DNA of 64,000 nt from Cohnella kolymensis (GCF_000829465.1 NZ_JXAL01000006.1:1-64000), one strand, 5' to 3'. Shown: positions 29,228-39,486, numbered from the stretch's first letter. Translations and numbers: made by a program. The notes: generated from the sequence alone by a model not told the origin.

Positions 29228-31444
29228 ATGAACCTTGAACGCAATGTAACAAATATACGGTTAAAGCCTGTCCGTAACCGGATAAGGCACAGGTTATCCC
29301 GCATGCATCGGTTCGATGTCGGCTTATGGAGATTTGCCATAGCCGGTGTCTGGGTATTTACCTGCTTAGCTGCGGCTGTCGCTGCATTAGGCATGCCGAC
29401 AGGTTTAGGCGCCATATTCGATATGCTCGGCGGAATTGTCTTGAACACCGTTGCGCTTGGGATTGCCTCGGCGATCGTAATGATCGTGCTTGCGGTGTCC
29501 GGCCTGCGAATCCCCCGGTTCTTCACGGGGAGTATCCTTTATTCCATCGTACTGACGGCTGTCCTCTTCTATTTCTCAGAGTTTAATTTGCCAGCCTCCA
29601 TCGTGTTGGCGGTCCTCATTACCGGAGCGGCGGCTCTCTTGCCGGTGGCAGGAGCATGGCTTGCCGGCTGGGTTAAAGAAACGAGCACTGCCTCAAAGCT
29701 GGCGGCTGCGGCAGGATTGATTGTGGTTTGCACTGTCTTTTTCACTTCTATCCTTTCAGATCAGAACGATGCCGGCATTTCTGCGGCAGTTTCAGCCGTT
29801 AATCCTCTATCTGTTGACCCGTCGATACCCGGTGACCACGCCTTCAGCTATTTTACATATGGAAGCGGGCAAGACCGGCACCGTCCCGAATACGGCAAAG
29901 AAGTCCGGCAGTTGTCGACATCCGTTGACGCATCGGCCTATATCAAAGATTGGCGATGGCTCCGCACGATGTTCTGGGGCTTCGACCAGAAGAAGCTTCC
30001 TCTTAACGGAAGGGTCTGGCTGCCGGAGGGGCCAGGGCCATATCCCCTTGTCCTTATGCTTCACGGCAATCATCTGATGGAACAGTTCTCGGATGAAGGA
30101 TATGGCTATCTCGGCGAATTGCTGGCCGGCAGAGGGATCGCGGCTATTTCCATAGACGAGAATTTCTTGAATTATTCCGTATGGTCGGACCTCCCTGAGG
30201 CGGATATGAAGGTGCGGACCTGGCTGTTGCTCAAGCACATTGAGCAGATCCAGACCTTTAGCAGGGACCAAAGCTCTCCGTTCCATGGCCGGATCGACTT
30301 CGGGCGCATCGCCCTCCTCGGGCACTCCCGCGGAGCTCAGGCGGCCGCTATGGCTGCGGACCGGGACAAATGGTTTAAGGAAGACAGCGCTCTGCCGCGC
30401 GCTGACAGCTACTCGGTACAGGGCGTGGTCGCACTTGCCCCAACCGATACATTAGTGGACGGTAAGCAGGCGGAACTCAAAGATATTAGCTTTTTAACGA
30501 TTCACGGTGCGAAGGATTCGGACTTGGTAGATTTTCACGGGGATCGGCTCTACGGAAGGACACTTTTTCCTCACAACGCCAATGGGTTCAAGACGTCCCT
30601 CTATATCGCGGATGCCAATCACAGCCAGTTTAACACCGAATGGCAATCCGATGCTGCTCTCCCGACACGTCTCTTTATAACACCGGCAGGACAGCTTAAG
30701 GCAGAGGAACAGAGGCATATTGCCGAAGTGTATGTGTCAGCATTTCTTGAAACTGTGTTAAAAGGATCGTCGGAATTTCACAATCTGTTTCGAGATTATC
30801 GCACCGCATTGCAACTGCTGCCCGCAAGCCGCTATTACAACAGATACCAGAACGGCAGCTTTCAACGGATTGCGGATTACGAGGCGGACGATCGTGCGAA
30901 ATTATCGTCATCCACGATGGCTCAGGCGGTTAACATGTCTCAATGGCGGCACGTGCAAGCCGTCAATCGGCAGCGCGAAGCCAAAGGAAACAAGGGAGTC
31001 ATCCTCGAATGGAAGCAGAGCGCTTCGTATGAGGTCAGCGTGATTTCCGGCGACTTCGATCCGACAGACGATTCTGTCGTATCTTTCGCTATGGCCGATT
31101 ACGGACATGACCTGTCTGCCCGGAGCACTCTAGCCGACATTTCTATAGAAGTGGAAGCGGAAGATGCCGCGGGGGTCGCCGTACGCTTGCCGCTGGCACA
31201 ATTCATGGACATTCAGCCTCTGCCGGTGACGGATTATACTTGGCTGCCGGGCAAGGAATCCATTCTGCTGAAAGACAGGTACAAAGAGCCTTCCGAGCCG
31301 GTTTTTCAAACCTATGAACTTCCGCTTCACAAATTTCATGATGCAAATGCCCGGTTCGATCCTTCCAACTGGACGAAGCTCACTTTGTATTTTGACGGTG
31401 GACCGGGAAAAGCGATGCTTGATGACATCGGGTTAAGTCGGTAA
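29228..31444 (+). CDS. Membrane-anchored alpha/beta hydrolase
   Basis: A 738-residue protein with four to five N-terminal membrane helices (residues ~30-165) followed by an alpha/beta hydrolase domain. LVLMLHGNHLMEQF forms the oxyanion-hole region (~275) and LLGHSRGAQAAAM is the nucleophile elbow with Ser near 365. Acid and His candidates are GAKDSDLVDFHGD (~430) and ADANHSQFN (~463). A C-terminal beta-rich domain of ~200 residues follows (DDSVVSFAMADYG, LDDIGLSR) and may bind carbohydrate. Esterase or peptidase activity is inferred. The membrane anchor suggests an extracytoplasmic catalytic domain. Confidence 0.78.
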   Translation: MNLERNVTNIRLKPVRNRIRHRLSRMHRFDVGLWRFAIAGVWVFTCLAAAVAALGMPTGLGAIFDMLGGIVLNTVALGIASAIVMIVLAVSGLRIPRFFTGSILYSIVLTAVLFYFSEFNLPASIVLAVLITGAAALLPVAGAWLAGWVKETSTASKLAAAAGLIVVCTVFFTSILSDQNDAGISAAVSAVNPLSVDPSIPGDHAFSYFTYGSGQDRHRPEYGKEVRQLSTSVDASAYIKDWRWLRTMFWGFDQKKLPLNGRVWLPEGPGPYPLVLMLHGNHLMEQFSDEGYGYLGELLAGRGIAAISIDENFLNYSVWSDLPEADMKVRTWLLLKHIEQIQTFSRDQSSPFHGRIDFGRIALLGHSRGAQAAAMAADRDKWFKEDSALPRADSYSVQGVVALAPTDTLVDGKQAELKDISFLTIHGAKDSDLVDFHGDRLYGRTLFPHNANGFKTSLYIADANHSQFNTEWQSDAALPTRLFITPAGQLKAEEQRHIAEVYVSAFLETVLKGSSEFHNLFRDYRTALQLLPASRYYNRYQNGSFQRIADYEADDRAKLSSSTMAQAVNMSQWRHVQAVNRQREAKGNKGVILEWKQSASYEVSVISGDFDPTDDSVVSFAMADYGHDLSARSTLADISIEVEAEDAAGVAVRLPLAQFMDIQPLPVTDYTWLPGKESILLKDRYKEPSEPVFQTYELPLHKFHDANARFDPSNWTKLTLYFDGGPGKAMLDDIGLSR

Positions 31445-31526
31445 TTCGGCTTTGCCCTTATTTTTTGTAATCCGCATAAAACCGTTTGGCGTTCTCATCA
31501 GTCTAATCAGGAAAGGGGGAAGCTTC

Positions 31527-32051
31527 ATGACGATCGAACAGCTTGTTCTGGCGGCGCAGCAAGGTGATGATGAAGCTTTCTTCCAGCTGGTCAGCGCCGA
31601 GAAAGAACGCTTATATCGAATTGCATTCGCTTATTTAAAGAATGAGAGTGACGCCTTGGAGGCCATTCAAGAGATAACCTGCAGGGCATATGTGAAGCTT
31701 CGTAAAATAAAAGAGCCCCGATATTTCGCGACATGGCTGATCCGCATTCTGATTCACTACTGTATCGATGAGCAGAAACGCAAGCGGAAAGTGGTCATCC
31801 TTACTGAATTTCCCGAGAGGAAAGCCGACTCTCCGCCATCGGACGACAAATTGAGCTTGGAAGGGGCCATCGACCGTCTCGCACCGCATTACCGGCACAT
31901 TATTATTTTGAAATATTATCAGGACATGACGCTTACCGAAATCGCCCGCCTGCTGGAGAAGCCTGAAGGCACCGTGAAGACCTGGCTGAACAAAGCCCTG
32001 AAACAACTGCGAACCCATATTGGTCCGGAAGGGTGTGGGGAATTTGCCTGA
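31527..32051 (+). CDS. ECF-type RNA polymerase sigma factor
   Basis: A 174-residue sigma-70 family protein: region 2 (LYRIAFAYLKNESDALEAIQEI, FATWLIRI) and region 4 (YQDMTLTEIARLLEKPEGTVKTWLNKALKQLR) are clear. ATG follows AAAGGGGGAAGC. The gene overlaps the next one, an anti-sigma-like membrane protein, which is the typical arrangement for an ECF pair. It likely responds to an envelope signal. Target promoters are not identifiable here. Confidence 0.92.
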   Translation: MTIEQLVLAAQQGDDEAFFQLVSAEKERLYRIAFAYLKNESDALEAIQEITCRAYVKLRKIKEPRYFATWLIRILIHYCIDEQKRKRKVVILTEFPERKADSPPSDDKLSLEGAIDRLAPHYRHIIILKYYQDMTLTEIARLLEKPEGTVKTWLNKALKQLRTHIGPEGCGEFA

Positions 32052-32052
32052 A

Positions 32053-33465
32053 ATGGATTTCTTAGAAAATGAGTTGAGCAAAGCGGGAAATCGAGGAGCG
32101 CACTCACCGATTCCAGACAGCGTGGACTTTCATATTCTGCAAGGGATCGAGAAAGGACGTGCCGAGCGTGATGTCAGGCGCAGGAGCTTCCGCCGCAAAA
32201 TAGGGTCGAGTGCGGCTGTCTGCCTGCTGCTCATTTGCTGCGTGTTCAGCATCCGCATATCGCCCGTCTTCGCATCCATGGTTCGCGATATACCCGGTAT
32301 GGAGGCCTTTGTGGATTTGATTCGCAACCAGGATCGCGGACTGCAGCTGGCGGTGGACAACGACTTCATTCAGCCGGTCGGGGTGTCCGATGAGCACGAT
32401 GGCGTCCGGTTTACGGTGGAGGGGATACTTGCGGATGAAACCCGGTTGGTGATTTTCTACGCCATAGAGGCTGCAAATTGGGAGGCGGATGCTCGAATCG
32501 ACAATCCTGCTGTAAAGGACATCCATGGCAAATCTTTGCCTGCATCATATAGTTATGGGGATCCTTCGGATTCGGAGCAAGATGGCCGTGCGAATGTGTA
32601 TAGAGGCACCATTGATATGCAAATGGTTGGGCAAGCCATTCCCAAGGAACTTGTGTTGTCGACAAAAATAAAACTGTATGATAACAGCCTCGCTCCGGTT
32701 GACGCCAGAATCTCGGACATCCCTCAACCGAGAGTTGCCGAAGTGCCGGACGATCGACCGGTCTATCAAGTTACGATACCGGTCGATCATGCCAAGTTTG
32801 CGGGAATGAAAGAGGAATATCCGTTGAATAAGACAATCGAAGTCGAAGGGCAGCGGATCCATATTTTAAAAGCAACGGTTCACCCCCTCCGCATCGCGGT
32901 CGAGCTTGCCTATGACGAGAAAAACCTGAAGCACATTTTCGGCCCGGGGGACATTCACCTGACAGACGATAAGGGCACGGTTTGGAACTCGTATCTGGCG
33001 ACGGGCAACACCATCTATTTCGAGAGCAATTTCTTTGATAAGCCAAAAGAGCTGTACGTGGAAGGGAAATGGTTCCGTGCGGTGGAGAAGGACAAGATGG
33101 AAGTCGTAATCGATACCGACGCGAAGAAAATGATCAAAGCACCGGACGACAAACTTAGGCTGAAGGAAGTTGCCGAAGTGAACGGATTTCTAAAAATGAC
33201 CCTCGCCTATGTTGTGGACAATGAAGAGGACAATATGGGTTACTCGTTCTTGGAACAGGCTTTCAAGGATGGGGAAGGGAACACGTACAAGATGGCCGAC
33301 GTAGCAAATGTCGTGTCCTCCACACGCTCATTTAGGGGCGAAGGCACTGCCACATCAGAAAGCTATCATTACTTGAACATCAAAGACTACAATCAACCCT
33401 TAACCTTTAAAGTGTGGAACTATCCGAATTATATCAGTCAGCCGTATAAGGTTCGAATCAAGTAA
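32053..33465 (+). CDS. DUF4179 anti-sigma factor, membrane protein
   Basis: About 470 residues. A short cytoplasmic N terminus with an arginine-rich stretch (RRRSFRRKIGSSA) precedes one membrane helix (AAVCLLLICCVFSI, residues ~55-72). A DUF4179-type extracytoplasmic domain follows (VFASMVRDIPGMEAFVDLIR, then about 380 residues of beta-rich sequence). It is the likely negative regulator of the preceding ECF sigma factor. Starts at GTG 32035 or ATG 32053 are both possible. A strong terminator follows, closing a two-gene operon. Confidence 0.85.
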   Translation: MDFLENELSKAGNRGAHSPIPDSVDFHILQGIEKGRAERDVRRRSFRRKIGSSAAVCLLLICCVFSIRISPVFASMVRDIPGMEAFVDLIRNQDRGLQLAVDNDFIQPVGVSDEHDGVRFTVEGILADETRLVIFYAIEAANWEADARIDNPAVKDIHGKSLPASYSYGDPSDSEQDGRANVYRGTIDMQMVGQAIPKELVLSTKIKLYDNSLAPVDARISDIPQPRVAEVPDDRPVYQVTIPVDHAKFAGMKEEYPLNKTIEVEGQRIHILKATVHPLRIAVELAYDEKNLKHIFGPGDIHLTDDKGTVWNSYLATGNTIYFESNFFDKPKELYVEGKWFRAVEKDKMEVVIDTDAKKMIKAPDDKLRLKEVAEVNGFLKMTLAYVVDNEEDNMGYSFLEQAFKDGEGNTYKMADVANVVSSTRSFRGEGTATSESYHYLNIKDYNQPLTFKVWNYPNYISQPYKVRIK

Positions 33466-33470
33466 ACTTT

Positions 33471-33519
33471 GGGGCGGAACCCTGCAGATGATGACACGCT
33501 GCAGAGTTCCGCCCCTTTT
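33471..33519 (+). terminator. Terminator of sigma/anti-sigma operon
   Basis: Long arms GGGGCGGAAC-CTGCAG and CTGCAG-GTTCCGCCCC, then TTTT. Confidence 0.9.
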
Positions 33520-33522
33520 CAT

Positions 33523-34433
33523 TTATCTGCGCTTGTTTTCATAAATTTCGAGGTTTTGAAAGATAACTTCCAACAGAGGTGCCTGCACGCCATGATCATG
33601 TGCCAGCTCTACTAAATAACCATGCATGTCGTGTTCGGTGGGCAGGCCTTTTTGCATATCCCGGTGCATGGAAGAGGTGCTGTCCGGCAACATGTCTGGA
33701 ATTCCTTTCATATAACGATCTACTAGATCGTCAGCCAGCTGTCCGCCGGCATGTCGAATGACCTCTGCTGTTTCCGTGAACGCACGGCGGAACCAATCCA
33801 GACCGCCCGGAGTATCACGAATGTCGCCGACCGTTCCTCGAAATAGCGTGGTCAATCCGGCTAAGGCGCTGATATAGGAATATTTCTCCCATAGATCCTG
33901 CTTGATATTTTCCTTCTCCACTAATGCCGCTACTTTTGAAAATAGGGATTTGATTTTGTTATACAGCTCATCGGGAATTTGACCGTAATTGCCGTAGGTG
34001 AAACGGTTAAAGGGTGTCAGATGAATGATCCGTCCCTGCTCATCCAACGTGGACTCGGCTCGGGCGACACCGCCTAGCAAAGGCTGTTCAGGATACATTT
34101 TCGCAATCTTGTGCATATGCCGCATTCCGTTCAAGAAGGGAAGGAGTACCGTTTGCTCATGCAAGTAAGGTTGATATCGTTCAATACCGCGTCAAGCGCG
34201 TATGACTTGCAAGCCATAATGACAAGATCGAATGGCTCTGCGGATTCCCCGCTGACGAGCATCGTCGGCCGGCCATTGAAGTCTCCCGCAGGGCTTACCA
34301 CGACCAGCCCTGTTTCTAGCAGCTGCCGCTTCCTTGCTTCACGCACTAACAGAGTGACATGGAGCCCCGCTTCCAACATGCGAGCAGCCAGAAAACCGCC
34401 GATCGCACCCGCACCCACAACTAATATTTTCAT
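33523..34433 (-). pseudogene. 2-dehydropantoate 2-reductase-like protein (PanE/ApbA family), frameshifted
   Basis: The N-terminal frame starts MKILVVGAGAIGGFLAARML (dinucleotide fold) and includes FDLVIMACKSYAL. The C-terminal frame includes EQTVLLPFLNGMRHM and the ApbA_C helical domain (SYISALAGLTTLFRG). They join at about 34165, between DINL and LHEQT, where one base seems missing. Combined length is ~303, normal for PanE. PanE makes pantoate for coenzyme A, but paralogues are common and this may be one. ATG has only weak support upstream. Confidence 0.78.
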
Positions 34434-34556
34434 TTCCCCGTTCTCCCTTCAAACCGCCGCTTTTAATACCCTAATGATAGAGAAAAATGGGGTTCGGATT
34501 CAAGCTGGAATTTTTCGCGGCACTACACTTATTTTCAAAGTAATCGCCCAAATAGG

Positions 34557-34568
34557 TTAAGCGGTTAA
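34557..34568. promoter_or_regulatory. Upstream LacI-type operator
   Basis: TTAAGCGGTTAA is a near copy of the downstream operator (34654-34665), 97 bases away centre to centre, on the other side of the promoter. Confidence 0.55.
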
Positions 34569-34612
34569 TACAATAATCACATATTATAAATAAATTTTTA
34601 GAAAATAAAGGA

Positions 34613-34641
34613 TTGAAATCGCTTTATTGTGCCTTTATAAT
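34613..34641 (+). promoter_or_regulatory. Sigma-A promoter of lacI-type regulator
   Basis: TTGAAA and TATAAT are separated by 17 bases; the perfect -10 box lies 12 bases before the downstream operator. Confidence 0.75.
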
Positions 34642-34653
34642 GATTTCAAAAGG

Positions 34654-34665
34654 TTAAGCGCTTAA
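34654..34665. promoter_or_regulatory. Downstream LacI-type operator
   Basis: A perfect palindrome TTAAGCGCTTAA just after the -10 box. Position and sequence suggest autorepression by the LacI-family protein. Confidence 0.65.
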
Positions 34666-34708
34666 GTAAGTATTGCGGCAACCTAATCAACGTCGGCAGG
34701 TGGAAAAA

Positions 34709-35731
34709 TTGAAGCGTGTCACTCTGAAAGATGTTTCGGAAAGAGCGGGCGTATCGACCGCGGCCGTATCTTATGTACTCAATGGACGGGAAGGCAAAGT
34801 GTCGCCGGAAACCGTGGATAAAGTGCACAGCGCGGTTAAGGAATTGAACTATATTCCCGATTTTTCAGCCCGGAGTCTGGCTAACAACAAGTCAAAGCTG
34901 ATCGGAGTTGTCATCCCGCAAACGGAGGATCAATCCCAGCTGCTGCTGCAAAACCCTTTTTACAGCGAACTGGTATGCGGAATTGAGGGAAAGCTTCGGC
35001 AATCGGGATACCACATGATATTGTCAGGGGTCGATAAAGGAGCCGGATATCTGGATACATCGATGCAGCGCAACCTGGATGGAGCCATTATCATGGGAAT
35101 CTATCAGGAAAGCTTTTATGAAGAGTTAAAAAAAGTGAGCATGCCGATCGTTCTCATTGACAGCTACATCAACGACAGCTACTTCAATGTGATCGGACTG
35201 GATGACGAAGAAGGCGGCTATTTGGCAGTGAAACACCTGATCGACAACGGGCATGTCAACATTGCTCTTGTCACCGGGATGATCCGCAAGGATGGAGTCA
35301 TTGAGAAGCGTTTCCTCGGCTATAAAAGAGCTCTGAAAGAAGCAAATCTTTTCTACAACGCGGATTATGTGTTCGAGCACTCCGTCAGCTACGAGTACGG
35401 CGAACAAGCGGGCCGTATCATCGCGGACAAACACCCTGAGATTACCGCCGTTTTTGCCACCAGCGACCTTGTTGCCTTGGGTGTTATGCGCGGCCTTAGC
35501 GAGGGGGGGAGGAAGGTGCCTTACGATGTGTCGATTATCGGGTTTGACGATATTTTCTATGCGAGAATGTCTACTCCACCGCTCACAACAGTGAAACAAA
35601 ATATTACAGCTCGGGGCGCTATGGCGGCTGAGCGCCTGTTGTCCGCAATCCAGAATGCCGAGCATCGCACCGATCAGCCCATTCTTATGCCGCTTGAGCT
35701 CGCAGTCCGCCAGACCGTAAGAAAGCTTTAA
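34709..35731 (+). CDS. LacI-family transcriptional regulator
   Basis: About 340 residues: a LacI HTH (TLKDVSERAGVSTAAVSYVLNG) and a periplasmic-binding-protein-like sensor (GVVIPQ, FATSDLVALGVMRGL, IGFDDIFYARMSTPPLTTV). The start TTG at 34709 gives MKRVTLKDV, the usual LacI N terminus, and has AGGTGG five bases upstream. Two operators flank its promoter. It precedes the sugar ABC importer and most likely represses it. Confidence 0.9.
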   Translation: MKRVTLKDVSERAGVSTAAVSYVLNGREGKVSPETVDKVHSAVKELNYIPDFSARSLANNKSKLIGVVIPQTEDQSQLLLQNPFYSELVCGIEGKLRQSGYHMILSGVDKGAGYLDTSMQRNLDGAIIMGIYQESFYEELKKVSMPIVLIDSYINDSYFNVIGLDDEEGGYLAVKHLIDNGHVNIALVTGMIRKDGVIEKRFLGYKRALKEANLFYNADYVFEHSVSYEYGEQAGRIIADKHPEITAVFATSDLVALGVMRGLSEGGRKVPYDVSIIGFDDIFYARMSTPPLTTVKQNITARGAMAAERLLSAIQNAEHRTDQPILMPLELAVRQTVRKL

Positions 35732-35768
35732 TCCGGCAGGCCCAATAAGACGGAAAGGACACATGCAT

Positions 35769-36662
35769 ATGGCAGGACAGCGCAAATGGAACCGTCGAAC
35801 TGCGGCTTTTCTCTTTTTGTTACCGGCTATACTCGGACTGATGCTGTTACAGTTGGTCCCTATGATTGCTTCCATTGTGATCAGCTTCACGGATTGGGAT
35901 CTGCTGACGAATTGGAAGCAGGCGAATTTCGTCGGCTGGGACAATTACACTCAAGTATTCAAAGATGAGAAGTCGTATACCTCTCTTCTTAACGTGTTTG
36001 TTTTTCTCATCGGCTATATGCCGCTTGTGATGGTGTTCGGGGTTTTGTTTGCGGTGCTGTTGAACCGGAACATCAGAGGTGTGAAATTTTACCGCGCTGC
36101 GATATTCGTACCCGTCATCACCTCTTGGGTAGCTGTTTCCATCGTGTGGAGGTGGCTGCTGAACGGACAGAGCGGAATCGTCAACTACCTGCTGTCACTG
36201 GTGGGAATCCAGGGTCCGGTTTGGCTTCAGGATCCGACCTGGGCGATGGCGGCCGTAATAGCGGTCACGGTATGGAAGGACGTCGGATTTGTTTCGATCA
36301 TTCTGTTGGCCGGTTTACAGGATATCTCAGATGACTACTATGAGGCCTCCGAATTGGATGGAGCTTCTGCATGGAACAAGTTCCGCAACATTACATTGCC
36401 GATGCTTACACCTTCCTTATTTTTCGTAATGACCATTTCGTTGATCAATTCCTTCCAGCTGTTTGACCAGGTGCTGATCATGACCAATGGCGGTCCCGCA
36501 GGCAGCACGAGCACTATTGTGGAGCAAGTATATAAGAATGCGTTCCAATTTAACAAAATGGGATTTGCGTCCGCACAGTCCTGGGTGCTGTTTGTCATCA
36601 TTTTCGCGGTCACGTTCCTTCAGCAATGGCTTCAAAAAAGGTGGGTCGTCTATGAAAGATAA
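35769..36662 (+). CDS. Sugar ABC transporter permease (MalF/UgpA type)
   Basis: About 298 residues with six membrane helices. The EAA-type cytoplasmic loop (EASELDGASAWNKFRNITLPML) is clear. ATG 35769 (MAGQRKWNRRTAAF) is chosen because AAAGGACAC lies at about ten bases. The downstream permease gene overlaps its end by 11 bases. It forms an importer for an unidentified oligosaccharide with the next permease and the binding protein. Confidence 0.9.
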   Translation: MAGQRKWNRRTAAFLFLLPAILGLMLLQLVPMIASIVISFTDWDLLTNWKQANFVGWDNYTQVFKDEKSYTSLLNVFVFLIGYMPLVMVFGVLFAVLLNRNIRGVKFYRAAIFVPVITSWVAVSIVWRWLLNGQSGIVNYLLSLVGIQGPVWLQDPTWAMAAVIAVTVWKDVGFVSIILLAGLQDISDDYYEASELDGASAWNKFRNITLPMLTPSLFFVMTISLINSFQLFDQVLIMTNGGPAGSTSTIVEQVYKNAFQFNKMGFASAQSWVLFVIIFAVTFLQQWLQKRWVVYER

Positions 36663-37479
36663 ACGTTGGACAGTCAAAAGCATACTTACGCATATCATCC
36701 TGCTCGCTGCCACCGTCGTTCTGGGATTTCCTTTCGTGTGGATGCTCTCGGGAGCTTTCAAAGACAGCCTTGAAGTCGTCAAAATGCCGCCGCAGCTCAT
36801 TCCGTCGAATTGGAAGTTCGATAACTTTACGGAGATTGAAAAGTATTTTCCGATTTACAAGTTTCTGTTGAACAGCGTATTGACAGCCGGCGTTACCACT
36901 TTGTTGCAGCTTCTCGTATGCACAATGGCGGCGTATGTGTTTGCGAAAATTCCGTTCAAAGGACGCGGCGCGGTATTTATGTTGTTCCTCATTACGATGA
37001 TGGTTCCCATGCAGGTCACTTTAACGCCTTTATTTATTCTTTTTCAGAAAGCGAATCTCATCGATACGTTCACGGGATTGATCCTTCCCGGTATTTTCAG
37101 CGCTTACGGCACGTTCTTGCTTCGCCAGCACATGATGACCATTCCCAATGACCTGATCGAAGCGGCCTTTATGGACGGCGCATCCTACTATCGGGTGTTC
37201 TGGCAATTAATCCTTCCGCTGATCAAGCCGACATTGGCCGCTTTAACGATATTCGCTTTCATGAGTTCCTGGAACAGCTTTCTCTGGCCGTTAATCGTCA
37301 CCAGCAGCAAAGATGTGATGACGCTGCCGCTCGGGCTCAGCAAGCTGCAAGGCCGCTGGGCTACGGAATGGAACATTCTGATGGCAGGCAATGTGGTCAG
37401 CTTCGTTCCGATTTTTCTCGTGTATCTATTCGCTCAACGCTATTTCATTAAAGGGATGACGATGAGCGGTATCAAATAG
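36652..37479 (+). CDS. Sugar ABC transporter permease (MalG/UgpE type)
   Basis: A 275-residue protein with six helices. The EAA loop is EAAFMDGASYYRVFWQLILPLIKP and the C terminus is YFIKGMTMSGIK, typical of this partner permease. ATG 36652 follows AAAAGGTGGG. It overlaps the end of the first permease, so translation is coupled. No ATPase gene is present nearby, so a shared MsmK-type ATPase is likely. Confidence 0.9.
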   Translation: MKDKRWTVKSILTHIILLAATVVLGFPFVWMLSGAFKDSLEVVKMPPQLIPSNWKFDNFTEIEKYFPIYKFLLNSVLTAGVTTLLQLLVCTMAAYVFAKIPFKGRGAVFMLFLITMMVPMQVTLTPLFILFQKANLIDTFTGLILPGIFSAYGTFLLRQHMMTIPNDLIEAAFMDGASYYRVFWQLILPLIKPTLAALTIFAFMSSWNSFLWPLIVTSSKDVMTLPLGLSKLQGRWATEWNILMAGNVVSFVPIFLVYLFAQRYFIKGMTMSGIK

Positions 37480-37584
37480 ACCGAGTTCACTGATGCGGGA
37501 GGTGTTGAGCCAAGGGCAAAATGCCGGCGATTAGGTTACAGCGTAAGAGAATGTCGAATGAGACCATCAAAGGAGAGGGTACTT

Positions 37585-38927
37585 TTGTTTAAGAAGAGCG
37601 GGGCTATTCTATTAATGCTAAGTATGGTGCTGCTGAGTGCCTGCGGAGGAAATAACAGTAACGCGGGCGGCTCTCAGACAGCCAGTCAGACAGCCGGCCA
37701 GACACCTGATGCAAGCAGTCAACAACCGGAAGCAAGCAAAGAGCCGGTGACGATCAAGTTCATGAACTATACCGCCAGCGGTTCGCAGGAAGCGACATTG
37801 GAAGCCATGGTCAAGGCATTCGAAGAAGCGAACAAAGATATCAAAGTAGAAGTCGAAGTGGTCGAATTCGCAAACTACTATACGAAGCTGAACACCCTGC
37901 TGGGCAGCGGCGCGGCGCCTGACGTTTTTGAAGTCGGCTATGAGAACTTCATGACTTACGCGGTCAAAGATCAATTGCTCGACTTGAGTCCTGTCATTCA
38001 ATCGGACGCAAGCTTCAAACCGGATGTTTATAAGAAGCTCGCCTATGACGCGTTTAATTATAACGGCAAGCAAATGGGTGTCACGGAAAGCTTCTCCGAT
38101 GTGGTCCTTTTCTATAACAAAGACTTGTTCGATGCCAAGCAAGTGAAATATCCGGAAGCGTCCTGGACTTGGAAAGAGGAGCTGGAAGCCGCTCAGAAGC
38201 TGACGGATGCGAAAGCCGGCATCTGGGGCACTTATGCGCCGATTCAATTCTGGGAGTTCTACAAAACGATCGCGCAAAACGGCGGAGGCGTCTTCGACAA
38301 GGACGGCAAGCCGACGGTCAACAGCAAAGAGAATGTGGAAGCGCTGCAGTGGATGCTCGACAAAGCCGGCAAGCATAAAGTTTCTCCGGCCCTGAACGAT
38401 GATACTTTCAATCAACCGGATGCGGATTTGAATGCGTTCAAAGACGCAAGCTTGCCATGCTGCGCGCAGGAATCTGGAACTTCGGCAGGTTTGCGGATGC
38501 GACCGTCAAATGGGATATCGCGCTCGAGCCCGGCAACACGCAGAAAGCGCACCATTTCTTCGCGGACGGCCTTGTCGCTTCCAAGAACACCGAGCACGCG
38601 GATGCCGCCTGGAAGTTCATCAAGTTCATGACCAGTGATTCTGCGGCGGTAAACAAACGCATTGAGGCAGGCTGGAGCGTTCCTGCCGTTAATGATGATG
38701 CGGTAATGGACGCTTACTATAAGCAGACGCCTCCGGAGTCGAAGAAGATCGTGACGGAAGCGCTGGATTCGCTCGTATTGCCGCCGGTTGGCCCAAAACC
38801 TGAAAAATGGAACGAGCTGACGGGTGCCGTAGGAGAAGAGCTGGACAAAGCGAAGCTCGGCAGCGCAGATGCGCAGACAGCTCTTGATAATGCACAGAAG
38901 AAAGTCGAGCAGTTGTTAGGCAACTAG
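37585..38927 (+). pseudogene. Sugar ABC substrate-binding lipoprotein, frameshifted
   Basis: A lipoprotein signal (GAILLMLSMVLLSACGG, lipobox LSAC) precedes a Gln/Ser-rich linker and a family 1 solute-binding fold (TIKFMNYTASGSQEATLEAM, GSGAAPDVFEVGY, VVLFYNKDLFD). The frame breaks at ~38445: GAC GGC appears as GACGC, with one G missing. The second frame continues KLAMLRAGIWNFGRFAD and WKFIKFMTSDSAAVNKR to the stop at 38927. Combined length is ~448. It is the third gene of the importer operon. The start is likely TTG 37585 after GGAGAGGG. Confidence 0.82.
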
Positions 38928-38940
38928 CAGTGTCAAATTG

Positions 38941-38973
38941 GAACCTTCCTAACGGGGGGTTCTATTTTTTTGT
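38941..38973 (+). terminator. Terminator of sugar importer operon
   Basis: A GAACC/GGTTC stem with a CC/GG extension precedes a seven-T tract. Confidence 0.65.
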
Positions 38974-39075
38974 AGACCTCAAATTAAGCGTTGCAATAAT
39001 TTTCAATGGATTGTATTATGTGTACTATGTTAAGTGATACACTAAGAAGTGTCGGAAGGGAGTGACCGCTGTCGC

Positions 39076-39486
39076 ATGCTACAGATCAACGAGCGGAGTT
39101 TACTGCCGATCTATGAACAAATCGTCAATCAGATGAAAGAGCTCATTGTCAAAGGCGTGCTGCGCGAAGGGGATAAAGTACCCTCCGTGCGCGAGCTTTC
39201 CGCCACGCTGCTGATCAATCCGAACACGGTTGCCAAATCCTATCAGGAGTTGGAGCGTCAGGGTGTCATTGCGACAGCTCGCGGTAAAGGGACCTTTGTA
39301 TGCAAGCCTGCCGCTTCTCCGGGGATGGAGCGGGAGAGGGGCGAGCAGCTGCGTGAGCAATTGAGAAGGCTGATCGTCGAGGCCCGGCATCTCGGTTTAA
39401 CACGCGAATCGTTCGCAGCTTTGATCGGAGAGGAAACGGAACGATATTGGGGGGAAAGCGATGCTGACCGTTCGGAACTTAAGTAA
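39076..39486 (+). CDS. GntR-family regulator (YtrA-type)
   Basis: About 136 residues. The winged helix is clear (LPIYEQIVNQMKELIVKGVLREGDKVPSVRELSATLLINPNTVAKSYQELERQGVIATARGKGTFV). The short effector region is typical of YtrA-type regulators that sit before ABC exporters. Start ATG 39076 is preceded by GGAGTG at a rather long distance. It overlaps the next gene, so it likely represses its own operon. Confidence 0.9.
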   Translation: MLQINERSLLPIYEQIVNQMKELIVKGVLREGDKVPSVRELSATLLINPNTVAKSYQELERQGVIATARGKGTFVCKPAASPGMERERGEQLREQLRRLIVEARHLGLTRESFAALIGEETERYWGESDADRSELK

